Notes under the pieces: generated by a model | Databases searched by the model: none | The model's input: only the letters and a program-made list of their open reading frames with translations | What the model was told of the DNA's origin: nothing | Program-made: the position numbers and the translations under genes | Shown here: piece by piece, positions 10,497 through 21,731 of the stretch | Numbering within the stretch: the first letter of the stretch is position 1 | How the letters are laid out: each line of letters begins with the position of its first letter | Assembly (NCBI GenBank): GCA_022478985.1 | Contig: JAKSZP010014534.1 | Span: 1 to 64,000, forward strand | Length of the DNA: 64,000 bases | Direction of reading: 5' to 3' | Origin: Massospora cicadina | Lineage: Eukaryota; Entomophthoromycota; Entomophthoromycetes; Entomophthorales; Entomophthoraceae

Positions 10497-11790
10497 ATTA
10501 TTGAGGGATTAGCAGAAGATAGAGATTTGGGGGCAGAGTCTGTTTTGACAGCCTTTTGATGTATTTTTGTTCTGTAAAACTGTTGTGATAATGAAAACAG
10601 TGGTGGGGAGTCAATTTAAGATATTATTTGAAAAATTCTGACAAGCCAAAGTCAGGTTTGATTCCAGAAGCTCACTCTTCATTATTGATACATTCAAGAG
10701 CCTCTAAAATATTTGATATGGCCAGTACGCAGCAAGTGACAGGAGTTGGCTGGGTGGCAAACGATGATTGGCCACGCTCAATAAACCACAACAAATCTAT
10801 TAGCGCGTGAACCACAATCTGCTTAGGAATATTTATGGAAGTTAAGCTCTGTTTTGGCAGAGTGGCGGGAGCGGAGCCTGTAGCAGTTAAGGGTGGTGGA
10901 GAAAAATATATCCCCATTCAAAAAATTAATTGAAACAGGTTTGTGGTTGATGACAGAGGGAGAGCAGAGGAAACAGCTTTGGCTTAAACTGCTGGGCATT
11001 TGTTCTTTAAATGTCAAGTTTGAAGGATAAGGGACAGTTGGCGTGGTTATCTTTGATGTGTGCCCATAAGGGATGATCTGGGGCAATTCTGATCATGGTG
11101 GGGTATCACATTGTTGGTGTTGCAACAGAAGGGCCAGTAAAATAAGTATAAGAAGGCCCTGTGGTATGATTGGCGCCTTTATAGACCATGAACTGCAGCA
11201 TGGTGTCAGTGCCAGAGGCAGCCAAGCCTTCTGTGAGCTCATGGTGAAGGCATGTGGTAGAGGTGGGAGAGCAAGCTGGCAAACTGGATCACCAGTGTGG
11301 CCACATCCAGCAAGCAAGTTCAGATGGTCAGGATAGGTATATCTTTATATACAAAAGTCAGCTGTGCTTCTGCCATGGTGAGAACTTCAGAAGAGAAGCC
11401 AAAATCAAAGTACCCCTTGAAGGAGCGTTAATCTATAAATATGGTAGGCTTGTAAACCACTATGGTTATCTCAATGATGACCGTGCTTTCATAGGGTAAG
11501 AGGTTCCCATACTTGACCTGAGGCCAAAATTCAGGTTGCTCTGAGGAAGCGCCAGAGGCTTTGAAGCAATGCCTGGGAGCGTGCTAGGTGGTGACAAGGT
11601 CCTGAGGAGGGACGTAGCAACTGAAAGTATTCAGGGGCTATTATGCCAACCTGGAGACGTTTCAGTGGCGGCTGATAAACGCCATAAGGCGGTGGACCGC
11701 CACCCCACATGGGAGCAGCAGGCGTTGATTAAGTTGACATAGGTTAAAATTTGCGTGGGCAAAAGGGCAGCTGAGCGTATACTTTTAAAA
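10497..11790 (-). pseudogene. HL-a ORF1-like region, broken
   Basis: On the minus strand, from about 11760 downward, the sequence matches the start of HL-c (proline- and alanine-rich N-terminus with a CTGCTGCTCCCATGTGGGG block). It then passes through a segment whose translation SFKGYFDFGFSSEVLTMAEA parallels PFKGYFNIGFQMEEVAAEA in HL-c. That block corresponds to the RGWLDLGFKSKIAADEAAA segment of LINE ORF1 in LN-2. Stops and frameshifts prevent any long product. Homology to LINE ORF1 is inferred from these blocks. Confidence 0.55.
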
Positions 11791-11826
11791 TTTGGTATGA
11801 AAAATTAAATGCTTAAAGAAAAAGAG

Positions 11827-12218
11827 AAGGTTTGAGTGCTGCTGCTATCTAGTAGTTGTTGTAAGTAATCAACAAGTTGAGTTTTATAGGTAGATGGAAA
11901 AGGATATATAGTATATTAACTACATGTTGTTGAGATAAGTATATAAAAATTAGTAAATGAACAAAAAATATTCAAGATCATAAGCAATTAGTGAATAGTA
12001 CTAGTATAACACCATAAACAAGAAACATTTTATCTTATTTTTTCCTTGCCATCCTTACCTAGTATTATATTATCGTACCCATCTTTTCATCCCAAATGGA
12101 TTGTCTGAGCAATTAAATTTCATCATATTAGACTTTAAAAACTTATACTTTCATGTAACTATAACTATCAGTACTCGGCCTTACAATAATTAATTCCATA
12201 ACAAAAAGGCCATAATGA
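11827..12218. other. AT-rich spacer before LN-1
   Basis: AT-rich sequence with no recognisable gene. Its last bases contain the left target duplication of LN-1. Confidence 0.6.
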
Positions 12219-12227
12219 CTGTACAGA
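12219..12227. repeat. LN-1 left target-site duplication
   Basis: CTGTACAGA recurs at 17432-17440, directly after the LN-1 3' tail. Similarity extends a few bases further with one mismatch. Confidence 0.65.
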
Positions 12228-12246
12228 ACCTATAATTTTCTTATTC

Positions 12247-12267
12247 GCTGCAATCACTTATTGCAAC
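12247..12267 (+). other. LN-1 5'-terminal hairpin
   Basis: GCTGCAAT, a five-base loop and ATTGCAAC can pair over eight positions (one mismatch). Equivalent hairpins sit at the same place in LN-2 (34162-34181) and LN-3 (39448-39468). Confidence 0.55.
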
Positions 12268-12331
12268 TGACTCAATTTAAGACTGATAAGTTTGATAATA
12301 GATACAAAGAGATGAGTGTGCACCCAGTGTC

Positions 12332-13680
12332 AGGTAAAGGTTGGGAAAGCGTAATTAAGGAAACAAGGTCTGTTTTAACACCGTCCAAAGTTAGGAAACG
12401 CCCTGGCAACACCAGTGGCCAAGACAAAAATAAGAAAAAAGCGGTGAGTATCTTAAGAAAATTTTAGCTTGGCAAGTAAAATGCAACCATTACATAAGTA
12501 TCCTCATTCTCAGCCCCTGTCATCAGGGGAGCATAAGATCCAAGTCTTTCTGGATATAAAAATAATGGCACTTTGGGAGAGTTCTGTGGTGATATGCACA
12601 AACACTTCCTGGCTGTTGTGTATGTCACACCGCACTCTATGACCTGGAGTTGGTTAGTCTTGGGTTTAAAACTAAGCAAGTAGAGGATGATGCTGCACAG
12701 GTGTGCGTAGTGGTTGATCTCAATGATGGTCAATTGGTGGCCAAAATAAAGCGTATACGTTAGATGATAGCTAACTAAGTTTTTGTCACATTTGACCTTC
12801 TCCTTACAACGAAGAGATGTGAACTACTATAATTCTATCTCTCAGATGGAGTAAAAAGTTATGGGAACTACACTCTTTTGAAATGCAGCTCTTCACGCGT
12901 ATACTGGAGCTTAGCACAGGCAAAGAAATTCAGTGATCACCCCATCCTCAATGGGTGTGGAAAAAATAACACAAATTTCACACACCACAGTCATCAATAT
13001 TAATGGTCAGGATTACCAACCATTCCACGTTATGGTTGATAGCACATCCCTTATCTGCACCTATTGTCATTCTTTTGGCCATAAAGCGCACACCTTCCCT
13101 TTCAGAGAGGGCGCACTCAGCAAAAAATCCTCCCAGATGTAATGTGAAGTGCTGACTCCCATTATGAGCCTTCCATTGAAGCCAATTCCACCTTCCAAGA
13201 GGTGTGCTAGGGTCTTATATTCAGGTTAATCTGTGTCATCACAAGAGCGCAAAAAGGACAAAAAGCCCATAGAGAAGCGGACAAGGTAGCGGATTTGACA
13301 GCATCCATGATCCCTTCTGCACAGACCCAAGCTAACATTGAGTCATTTGCAGCTGAAGTGCTTATGAATTCGCTCACCAATCAAATTGGACCCACAAACC
13401 TGCAGACCGGGTAATTGAGTTGGATGCACCCAAGCAAATCTTACTACAAACTAATTGAAACAAATTCTCCCAACCAACCCCCCAAGTTTTTTTTCCAACC
13501 TCTGATGGTGCACTGCAGGAGCACATCAATACAAGAATTCGACCTAAATCAAAAAACACCAAAACTAAAAAACATCCAAAGTGAAAAAACAGCCTGAAGG
13601 ACTCCTTCCATGTGGCTTACTGCACACACAGAGCCTCCGAGGATTGTGCTGAAAAGAGCGGAGGAAGGAAAAGAGGCCCT
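12332..13680 (+). pseudogene. LN-1 ORF1 remnant
   Basis: ORF1 encodes an RNA-binding protein in this LINE type. The family start codon is preserved as ATG in LN-2, LN-3 and LN-4, but reads GTG here. The central block is broken by frameshifts. A zinc-knuckle region is open at 12933-13142: CTYCHSFGHKAHTFP, which has the CX2CX4HX4 spacing with the last cysteine replaced by Phe. The remainder to the ORF2 start is split among frames. It would coat element RNA in the cytoplasm and nucleus; this copy cannot. Confidence 0.75.
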
Positions 13681-13714
13681 TTCCATTGCACCTTAAGTGT
13701 AATGGGTGTTTCAT

Positions 13715-14660
13715 TCACAATAGGGACGTTGAAAATCGCTGGACTCAAGGCCTCGCCATCCCAGGCTAGAAAATTGAGTTTTGAAAAAATTTACTGTGGA
13801 CATTCTAGCAACATAGAAATCCCACTGTCCACATGGTGCTGAGGACGCATGGGCAACTATGCTCCTTCCCTCCTTTTTTGGCCACAGCACTGTGGGGTGC
13901 CTATACATGTGACCCATAGTTTTAAATTTATATCTAAAAATTCATATCTAAATAGTCATGTTCTAGTTATATCCTTTTCATGGGACAATAAAGTTCATGC
14001 TACAGTTAATTTATACACCCTGACCTGTGAATAGGCTCGCCGGGATTTCCTCTCAGCCATAACTTCCCTCCCACTTCCACTTAATCCCTTTGTGGTGGGA
14101 GATTTGAACTGCTGGGCTAATCCAGCCACTGACTGCTAAACTTCAACACCAACCCCCTGCAGGGCACATTGAACTCTGTGTCCTAAAAGCATCTTGGGGA
14201 ATCATGATAAGATCCACAGGAATGCGCCATTGCTGCCTAACATGTCTTGTCCCCATGTGTACAACGGTCAGCTGAGGTTATTTCCTGTATTGACCTTATT
14301 CTTTCTACCTTAAACTTTTGCCAAGATTGTGCACTTTACAATGGCTAAAATTAATTTCTCTGACCGCAGGATGGTGTTGATATCCTTCATTTTATCAAGC
14401 CCAGCGGCACAGGTGACAAAATGGTGCAAACTTCACCCAACTGAAATTACGTCACCCATGTTTTCAGCATGGGTGGACACCAAAACTTCAGCACCAGAGT
14501 TCGCCACACTGTGCTGTGTTGATCCACTTTTTACCTGGTCAGCTTTCAAAGCAAAAACCATCCTTCAGGCATGCCACATCTCATTGCGATGCTCTTGGGC
14601 TGCCTTGGCAGTCATTCAGCATGCTAGTGGAAGTGGAACACCTTGAGTTTAATGCCTCCA
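13715..14660 (+). pseudogene. LN-1 ORF2 endonuclease domain remnant
   Basis: The region parallels the AP-type endonuclease of LN-2. Visible blocks are the N-terminal IAGLKASPSQARKLSF and VVGDLNCW (about 14095-14118), corresponding to the GD-N catalytic loop. The QE-H block that should hold the catalytic Glu falls in a frameshifted part. The enzyme would nick target DNA to prime reverse transcription. The ORF at 14329-14646 covers the linker to the RT. Confidence 0.7.
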
Positions 14661-15069
14661 CTGCAGAGTACAGCCTGGCATGGGGTTGTATTTGGGCAGA
14701 AGTGTCTGCTCATCTCAACGCATTAGTAAGACAACACAAACATCGTGTTTGTGTTCAGTATAAAGCATAAAATATGATGGCCGGTGACACGTGCTCCACC
14801 TAATATTTCCTCAAATTCTTCGCACTATGACAGAGCTTGGCCTGCATACAGGTGAGGCGTATGGACAACTCCATCGCAGATGCACCAGCTGACGTGGCAG
14901 TCAAAGTTTGAAACTTTTACTTGAGTTGTATAAATCCAAACCAGTTGAACCTGCAACTATTGATGAGTTCCTGATGGTGCACATATCCGCACCATTTCCT
15001 ACTACCCAGGGTTAATAAATTTTAATTACTCGTGACATACTCTGATATTCCATCTGTGGTGCACCACAC

Positions 15070-16260
15070 AGAAGTTTTAGGTCCAGATGGGATTCCGTAT
15101 GAGTTCTAAAAGAAATATTTTAAATATTTCTCCTCTTTATTGCTTGCCTAAATGAACAAGTATCTTTTAGAAACGCGCCTCCTTCCCAAGAAGCCAGTAA
15201 GCCTACATGATAACGCTGTATATGAAAAGAGATAAGCTGGACTTGGCTAACTGGCGCCTCATATCACATACTTATACAGAAACTAAGTTATTTATTAAAT
15301 TATGTCCAACCGTCTAGAGGAAGTTGATTCTGAGTGATCTCCTCTGAGCAGTTTGGGTTTATCCCCAAGTGGTCAATATGGAACAATATACACACCATAA
15401 CCAATGTCTGCCAATCCACGGCTAAAGGGGCGCTTGTGTTCTTAGACCAACAAAATATTTATGATAGGGTCAACTGTGATTACATCAAAACATGCCTCCA
15501 CAAATTCCACCTAACCCACCACGTCATAAATTGGGCGATGTTGCTCATGGAGTCTTCCACAAATGCTATGTGTGGCCCTGGTATCCTCACTGATGTGTTT
15601 CAACCTAAAATGGGTCTCTGCCAAGGGTACCTTTAAGTCTACTTTGTACAATATCAGCCTTGGCCCACTTTTAAGCATTGTGAATGCCCGCCTTTCTGGT
15701 GTGCAAGTGCAAGGCCAAGCACAGGTTAGGATACTGGCATTTGCTGATGAATGTGCGGTTGGGTGTCTGACAACCATGATGCACAAGCGCAGAAGCAACT
15801 ATCCAGGATTACTCCAGGTCAGTAACGCCGCCCTTAATGCCTCCAAAACCAAATCATTCCCATTGGCCAGTACCAAGCCCGCTGATCACCAGCGCTTCTT
15901 AGTTAGACTGCTTCGGCAGCTAGCTCTCTGTTTCGCTTGCCCAGGCTACCTCATACCACCACGCTTGTACTCCCTTTTGTGCCAAGACCCACTGCTGGTC
16001 CAGTGTGCCATTAAGGAGTGTGTCTGGAGGCGGAATGGTTTTCCTAATTGATAATGGACCACCACATCCTATACTTTGTCACAAAGCGCATCACCTCCAT
16101 CAGAGACCACCAAACTACCTTCACAGAAAAAGTTGTTCTCACCAACTTATGCTTTTCTCAAAAGTCTGGCTTGTGGCCCCATGCCATCGCCTTTTACCCC
16201 TCTTTCTTCATCTCTGTATATGCCTCCTACAAGGGTGGCTTTTGTTAGACCGCCCTCCCC
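15070..16260 (+). pseudogene. LN-1 ORF2 reverse transcriptase remnant
   Basis: Blocks GPDGIPYEF, LANWRLIS-like and ISSEQFGFIPKWSIWNNIHT mark the fingers and palm. The catalytic motif reads FADE (within LAFADECAVG, about 15735-15770) where LN-2 has FADD. The second catalytic Asp is therefore changed to Glu. Downstream NAALNASKTKSFPL matches the NAVLNASKTEIILL block of LN-2. It copies RNA at the nicked target; this copy is inactive through substitution and frameshifts. Confidence 0.85.
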
Positions 16261-16269
16261 CGGTGCACT

Positions 16270-17380
16270 GAATATCATGTTTAGCTCTCTCCATAGTGGT
16301 GGTATGGGCCTACTTAACTTCAAGGTCCATGCTACAAAAATAGTTGGCACCTGGATCGCTTTAGACACCAGCCCCATACTCTCAGACCAGCACTGGTCAC
16401 GCGCGGCCTGCTTCAATTTTGCCCGCACCCTTTTCCTCCACAATCCTAACCGCCCCCATTCTCTTATTAACTATTTGGCATCTCATTCCTCTGCCGTAGT
16501 CCTGCATGGGACGTCGCCCCACTTTAAAAAAATTCTCCGCTCTATGCAGAGCGTTAAGTGGAGAATCAGCATCATTGGACACACTGCTCAAAGGGGTCTC
16601 TTTATTACCCTTTTCAAACAAGAAGTCCGTGGGCAAATCGTTTTAAACAATCTAGTAACCAATGTCCCCCATCATTGCCCATGTGGACTACCTTGACAAG
16701 CTGGACATCTCGTACTCTCTGGAGACCCAAAAGGACATTTGGCGGTACACCCACCATCCTCTGCTACACCCTCAGATTCGCTCCCATTTGTGGAGATGCC
16801 TGAGAAAGGTGTAACGAATGGCTGAGCGGTCCAATGACTTTCTACTTCATGCATTGTGTGGTCAATATGGGTATATAGTCCATTTCTTTAAATTTTGCCC
16901 GTCATCACAGGCGATCAGGCGGGATGTTATGCGCCTCTTTAGGGAGCGATAACAGACTTTTAGCCTGTTTAAGAGTATCTTCGCCTTTTTCATGACCTCC
17001 CCTATCCACCCTTCTCTCGCGCCCTAATTGCTGTGATAGCGTTATGGACGATTCACACAATTGTCCTTGACGAACTTTTTGGCTTTACCTCAACCCTCCT
17101 TTAAGTTGTGCGTCACTTCTACTATCACCTTACAGAACACTTCCAAGCTTGTTTGTTTGGCCACCTGCCATCCCGCCTCCACCAGTTGGTGTCATCCTGG
17201 TTCCGCTATCTGGTTCCACTCATTGGTCCCTTTCCCTCATTTATGTTCAGTTTTGGCAGATGCCTCCCCTGACACTTCCCCTCCTCCCTCTACTGGAAGT
17301 CCTGCTGGCAACAGGAGGTAGCTTCGGCTCCTCTGGGATGCCCTTTTTGTTTCTTGGTGTTACGTTGATGATCTTTATTT
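16270..17380 (+). pseudogene. LN-1 ORF2 C-terminal region with decayed zinc motif
   Basis: The segment continues the RT thumb (SGGMGLLNFKVHA) and reaches a cysteine-rich stretch near 16850-16910. This corresponds to the CVMCGQYGTLFHRLEKC motif of LN-2 and is partly mutated here. The end encodes PAGNRR-like residues in another frame before the 3' tail. The role of this C-terminal zinc region in LINEs is thought to be nucleic-acid binding. Confidence 0.65.
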
Positions 17381-17431
17381 AGAGTGACCATCCCATGGTC
17401 GGCCTTCCCTAAATAAAATTTAAAATAAAGT
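17377..17431 (+). other. LN-1 folded 3' tail
   Basis: The inner hairpin TGACCAT, CCC loop, ATGGTCG is followed by an outer pairing TTTAG with CTAAA and an AATAAAATTTAAAATAAAG end. It matches the tail of LN-2, LN-3 and the HL copies. Confidence 0.65.
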
Positions 17432-17440
17432 CTGTACAGA

Positions 17441-17689
17441 TACCAAGGTAACAAAGTATGATTTACCACACTTGTATCATATAGAGACTATAAATAGTTA
17501 GGTTAACTAAGAAATATAACGTTTGATAAAAAATGCTTTTTATATGCCAATTATTTTACATCAGATACTAATTGGGTGAACACCTTAACAACATAGATCC
17601 AACTTAATAGATTTTACCATGACTATATAAACTTTTTTATTGATAGAAGTAAGCTATAATGGTAAACTTAGGTGATATGCAAACCTTAT
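17441..17689. other. AT-rich spacer
   Basis: No gene or repeat recognised between the LN-1 target duplication and HL-b. Confidence 0.55.
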
Positions 17690-17722
17690 CTAATGCCAAA
17701 TGTTATATTACATTTTATTCGA

Positions 17723-17751
17723 GGCATGCTGACCAGTAGATGGACATTACC
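17723..17751 (-). other. HL-b folded 3' tail
   Basis: On the minus strand GGTA pairs with TGCC around an inner TGTCCA...TGGTCA hairpin. The layout is the same as in HL-c and HL-d. Confidence 0.6.
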
Positions 17752-17755
17752 AAAG

Positions 17756-18474
17756 CTAAAAAAGCTTAAAAAACAAACGAAAAGAATACCTGAACAGAAT
17801 GATTGACCGCCCAAAAAGAGTAGGTGAAACACAACTGAATGATAATAAACCAACCAGGTGGGACAGCGATGAGTCGCTCAACCCACCATGGTGGAAGGGG
17901 AAGGGGATCAAGTGGCACATCCTCAGTTTCAGAATCAATATCAAAGGCAAGAGTGCGGGCCAAGCAGAAAGCAATGGTGTGGGGTGATCAGCGGCATGGG
18001 TAGTGAGTTGTATGATGGTTGGCTGGGCGGTGAAATGACCTGCATAAAAAATAGCACCTAGGTATTTAAGGAAGCAGTTTTCTGCATGAAGGTGGATGGA
18101 AGGAAGCTCGGTTATAAAGATGCAGTGGCATGGATGATTTTTGTCTTGGCCTTTGAAGCAATAAAAACTCTCTGGATGGCGGCATTTGCTTGTTTGTGTA
18201 GGTTTAGGATGTCCCATTTGCCCTGCGGGGTTATAGTTAGAGCAAAAATGGGAGTAGGGATACCCTTGGCAAGTATCGCTACTGGTGTATCATTAATCTC
18301 ACAGATGTTGATGATATATGGGCTTTCAGCTGCAGCAACAGCAATTTGATGTTCATAGCAGAACTCAGAGGCGTTTGGTTTGGGGATGTAGAAATGCTGA
18401 GTGACCTGAATGGGGTGCTTTACCTGTATTAATTCTTTGATTGGGGTATTCGATTCTGCAATTACATTGCCCAT
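17756..18474 (-). pseudogene. HL-b C-terminal coding region
   Basis: Two overlapping minus-strand frames are open (18112-18474, 120 codons; 17756-18217, 153 codons), so one frameshift separates them. The first contains PKPNASEFCYEHQIAVAAAESP, which parallels LLKSNAVPYQSDNQIALVAVASP in HL-c. The second contains THAADHPTPLLSA, the family motif. No known domain is recognised. Conservation between copies of differing age suggests selection on the protein before decay. Confidence 0.6.
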
Positions 18475-18589
18475 TTTATTGGTTTCTCCAATGAAGTCCA
18501 GGGATTCAAGTTGAGAGGAAAATTGGGGCTAACTAATAGTTGGGATAAAGCTGGCGATTGAAGAAAAACGTGGGAACGAACTGTTGTCC

Positions 18590-19600
18590 AAGCTGATCAA
18601 TGGATGATTGAGGCGCAGGTGGCACTAGACTGAGGAGGGGGCTGATTGGACGTTGCTGTCTCCATAGTGGCAGCATGCTTTGGGGGAGGAGGGGAAGGAT
18701 TGTACCCCAAACTGAAAAGCCATTGGGTGTTGGGATTAGTGGGGACCATATGGAGACAACGCAGGTCCAGTGGAAGCATCAAGAGAGGGGAATTTATGCT
18801 TTGAGTGGTCTAACTCGAAGAAGGATGGGCATATTGTCCACCCACCCTTGACGTGGGCCCAGAATGGGTAATTGGGGCAGAGGGAATGATAGCATGTGGG
18901 GAATTGACAAAGCAGTATTATTTAAATCATGGCTAATCATGGCAAATGCCTGAGGCCCATAGAGGCGAGCAGCCCCATTAAGGACTAGAAAATTAAGGAT
19001 GGGATTAGGGTGTATGCTGCCAAACCTTCCACCAACTCCTGATGAAAAACCACAGGGGGGAGGTGAGTGGGCAACATACAAACTGAACCACCATAGTGGT
19101 GTTGGTGGGGAGCTGAGTGCACGTTGTGGGGATAGGGGTGCCCTGGAAAATCAGGGGTACGGTGGCTGCAGTGGCAGCGCCATCTTCACATGTGAAGCCT
19201 AGATCGAAATACATTTTATTAAGTGTGGAAATATATGAATCAGGCCAGCAGCATCACCGCCTGGGCCAAGTTGGTGATGGCTTTTTCTTCATATGGGAAT
19301 AATTTCCATAATTGACCTGAAGGCCAAAATGCAGCTGGGATCAGGGGAGAATGAGATGCTGTGAGGCACTACCTGGACATGTGCCAGGTGGATGGCGAGA
19401 TCCTTGGGCAGAATGAACTGACCCAATGAACTAGGGGAACTAGAGGATCCAGTCTGAGCGTGTTTTCCTGCTGGAAGGAAACACTTGATGGGGTTTTGCC
19501 ACTGCCACACATGGGAGCAGCTGGAGGAGAACCTGAGGTCATCAGGGATCAAATGGGGAGGTGGCATAGGCTAGTGAGCGCTTTTTACGTTTATTTCAAT
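18590..19600 (-). pseudogene. HL-b ORF1-like N-terminal region
   Basis: Minus-strand pieces run from a start near 19567 (proline-rich, then LPKDLAIHLAHVQ) through MYFDLGFTCEDGAATAA, which aligns with the RGWLDLGFKSKIAADEAAA block of LN-2 ORF1. A block LNFLVLNGAARLYGPQAFAM matches the RRM-like segment of HL-c. A proline-rich linker (PSPPPPKHA) precedes the C-terminal domain. Frames change several times. The ORF1 relationship is inferred from ordered blocks rather than a full alignment. Confidence 0.6.
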
Positions 19601-19794
19601 TTTATCGCTCAAAATTTACTACAAGCGGAAAGAAAGTTGTCCTAATGCTAAAGAATATATATCTACAAAATTATTTGATTCTATGTAGTTCTTTATTACT
19701 GATTTTTCTTTCCGCTCAATATAACATTTGAGAAATTTTTATAAAAGAAGTTTGATTTAACACCTCCATCTGGCCACATCTGTTTTTTTCCTGT

Positions 19795-20425
19795 TGATGT
19801 CCTCAAACCCAACGCCTGCTGCTCCAGTGTGGGGTAGCGTGGATCCACTGCCTAGCGTTTTCCGCCCTTCAGGCAAACGTTTTTGCATGGGTTCAAATAA
19901 TTCGCCAAATTCTACCAGCCATTTTATCCCCCCATGGGACCTAATGCTCCACCTTGCTCGCATCCGCCATTCTTGTCTCTATCCTCTCACCCTCCCTCAT
20001 TTCATAATCTGATTTTGCTTAAAGTTGACTACAGGCATTTATTCCTGTATGCCAACAAGCCAAATATCAAACTTGCCACTTGTGCATTCACACCAGCTGG
20101 CTTTATTGATTTCATCCCATTTAAGGGCTATTTCAACATTGGCTTCCAGATGGAGGAGGTCGCTGCAGAAGCTTCTGCTCCTCTTTTTTTCAAATACACA
20201 CCCATAACTACTACCTGAACTCTCTTCCTTTCAAACAAAACAATGGTGATGTCCTTTGCATCCCTCCCTTCCCACCTCCCACCCCAAGTTCTATATGATC
20301 AATTGATGACAGGGCTTATGGCTTATGGGACTCAGCCCAACCTCATCTTCACTGCTCCCTCTGGTGTAGAGCGCCTTGCTACCCCTCGCGCCACTGCTAC
20401 CATAATACTACACCACCCTATATAG
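19795..20425 (+). pseudogene. HL-c ORF1-like N-terminal region
   Basis: The family start (MSSNPTPAAPVWG) is at about 19797. Next comes a LMLHLARIRHS block, then VDYRHLFLYANKPN leading to FKGYFNIGFQMEEVAAEASA in a second frame. SHLPPQVLYDQLMTGLMAYG aligns with FLPTTVKRDILEQHLKDGLAIYG of LN-2 ORF1, and a short RRM-like block (LATPRATATII) follows. The product would be an RNA-binding protein by homology to LINE ORF1. No zinc knuckle was found in this position. Confidence 0.6.
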
Positions 20426-21167
20426 CCCAACAAATCCCCCATGCTCATATTGCTGCAGCGCCTGAGCACCTTTTTGGACTCGTGTGGATAATAGTCACAA
20501 GATTTGTCCCCTCCGTTTTGGGTTCAACATTCCAAAAATCCCTGCCTCAAGCCACTTCCTCTGATGCAGTTTCTAAGTCCTATCCAGCGGATTCCAAATG
20601 GAGCGTTTAGTTGCTCCCTCCCACTCAACTATCTCGTTCAATAGGCCATAGTGGAACTTGGCCCTATAAAATCAACCGCCCACATTAGCCCACATAATTA
20701 CACACCCACCAATAAGAGCCAGGCTTGTACCGTAATTCACACCCAAGAAGCTCATTTGAATATTATCCACCCAAGTCCTTCATCCACATTTCTTGTTAAC
20801 CAAAATCCATGTAAGCTATTTTTCTGAAGTTTTTGATCAGATAAAGTTATCTTGAAGGAGGAATCTAATGAACCTCTCAACCAGTTTGATTATTGTTGGG
20901 CCAAATTTTACAAATCTATTTTGAAAAAACCCTATCCTCCAAATGATTCACTTCTAAAATCCAATGCCGTCCCCTATCAAAGTGACAACCAGATAGCCTT
21001 AGTAGCGGTGGCATCACCTTTATTGCCCAAACCTCAGCAAAGCAGTGTCCCATTCAGTTTCTCAATTTCTGAAAGGGATGACCACACTCAACTTCCCCCT
21101 GGTTTCCCCAAAGAAGCATGAGGCGAACTCACCAATTTGCTAGTAGATGCTGAAGCTTCAGTCATGC
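20426..21167 (+). pseudogene. HL-c middle region
   Basis: The open piece 20852-21121 (89 codons) includes LLKSNAVPYQSDNQIALVAV, shared with HL-b. Upstream sequence is proline/serine-rich and broken. The region stops at the Gy-C insertion (target CATGC, 21163-21167). Confidence 0.5.
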
Positions 21168-21672
21168 TGTTGTAAATTTAATATGACTGGATGATAAGTT
21201 TATGGTCATCCAGAGAAATGGATAGAATCCGATGGAATCAAACCAGTAATGGTAATATAAGTGCTTCAAAATGAGGCAATATTGGATTGTTAGTAAATCG
21301 CCTCGAATTGGGCATCATGAGATTAATGAATAAAGATTTGACAAAACCAATGAGATACGGCGAATTGAGTTATTAAGCCGTGTAAGTAATATCATCCAAA
21401 ATTATTACTATATAAGCAGGATGAGTTGAACAAGGAGAAGAGGTATTTTGAAGTAGAAGAAGAAGAGTGAGCACAAGCAGGGAATATCTGCTATATATTT
21501 TATATTAAATAAAAGTAGTGTAGTTGGGGCTATTGCCTCCTATTTTAAAAATATCAAGTTATTACCTTTTTTCAAGGTCAACAATTTCCATTTCATTTGG
21601 CCATTGCTCAGTGGGCTAAACCCCGCGCAATTCATTTAGCAGAAATAGACCATATCCGCCAAAAAGTTAACA
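21168..21672 (+). repeat. Gy-C left LTR
   Basis: It starts TGTTGT and ends TTAACA. It includes a TATA box TATATAAG at 21409-21416 and AATAAA at 21508-21513, both conserved in the right LTR. Confidence 0.95.
21409..21416 (+). promoter_or_regulatory. Gy-C LTR TATA box
   Basis: TATATAAG lies mid-LTR, about 100 bp before an AATAAA. The right LTR has ATATAAGC at the matching place. Confidence 0.55.
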
Positions 21673-21673
21673 G

Positions 21674-21690
21674 TGGTGCTCACTACAGGG
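21674..21690 (+). promoter_or_regulatory. Gy-C primer-binding site
   Basis: TGGTGCTCACTACAGGG starts one base after the LTR and is identical in Gy-E (58826). It implies a primer tRNA whose acceptor 5' strand begins GCUCACU. An Arg-type tRNA is possible but unproven. Confidence 0.7.
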
Positions 21691-21731
21691 GGCCCATTGA
21701 TCAATTAATAACAACTTCATCAATTAAATCT

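Larger units (their letters stand above)
8010..11826 (-). mobile_element. HL-a: half-LINE copy, split by element B
   Basis: Two minus-strand segments (8010-8562 and 10497-11826) match the 3' and 5' parts of HL-b in order, and their lengths sum to about 1.9 kb, as in HL-b and HL-c. The 3' segment encodes HAADSPTPFLSA, the family motif. The 5' segment encodes a broken version of the ORF1-like region (a block near SFKGYFDFGFSSEV). The 3' tail near 8010-8050 is strongly decayed, and the 5' end is placed by the TTTTTCTTT block at about 11810-11826. No RT or endonuclease is present. Confidence 0.65.
12228..17431 (+). mobile_element. LN-1: full-length decayed LINE
   Basis: A 5.2-kb element with the same order as LN-2 and LN-3: TTTTCTT start, 5' hairpin, ORF1 with zinc knuckle, ORF2 with endonuclease, reverse transcriptase and a cysteine-rich C-terminus, then the folded 3' tail and an AATAAA-rich end. 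Flanking CTGTACAGA repeats support a complete insertion. Many frameshifts and a catalytic RT substitution show it is dead. Confidence 0.85.
17706..19641 (-). mobile_element. HL-b: full-length half-LINE copy
   Basis: A minus-strand 1.93-kb element. Its 5' end (about 19636) reads CTTTCTTTCCGCT, and its 3' end is the folded tail at 17723-17751 with GAATAAAATG beyond it. Imperfect flanking repeats CTAATGCCAAA (17690) and CTAATGCTAAA (19642) support full length. The coding region is ORF1-like followed by a family-specific C-terminus; there is no EN or RT. It lies head-to-head with HL-c. Confidence 0.75.

Noticed and set aside
12464..12733. 89-codon minus-strand ORF
   Set aside because: It is antisense to LN-1 ORF1, whose plus-strand blocks explain the region.
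19880..19905. tRNA-like B box (GGGTTCAAATAATTCG)
   Set aside because: No A box, acceptor stem or anticodon arm can be built around it, and it lies within HL-c coding sequence.
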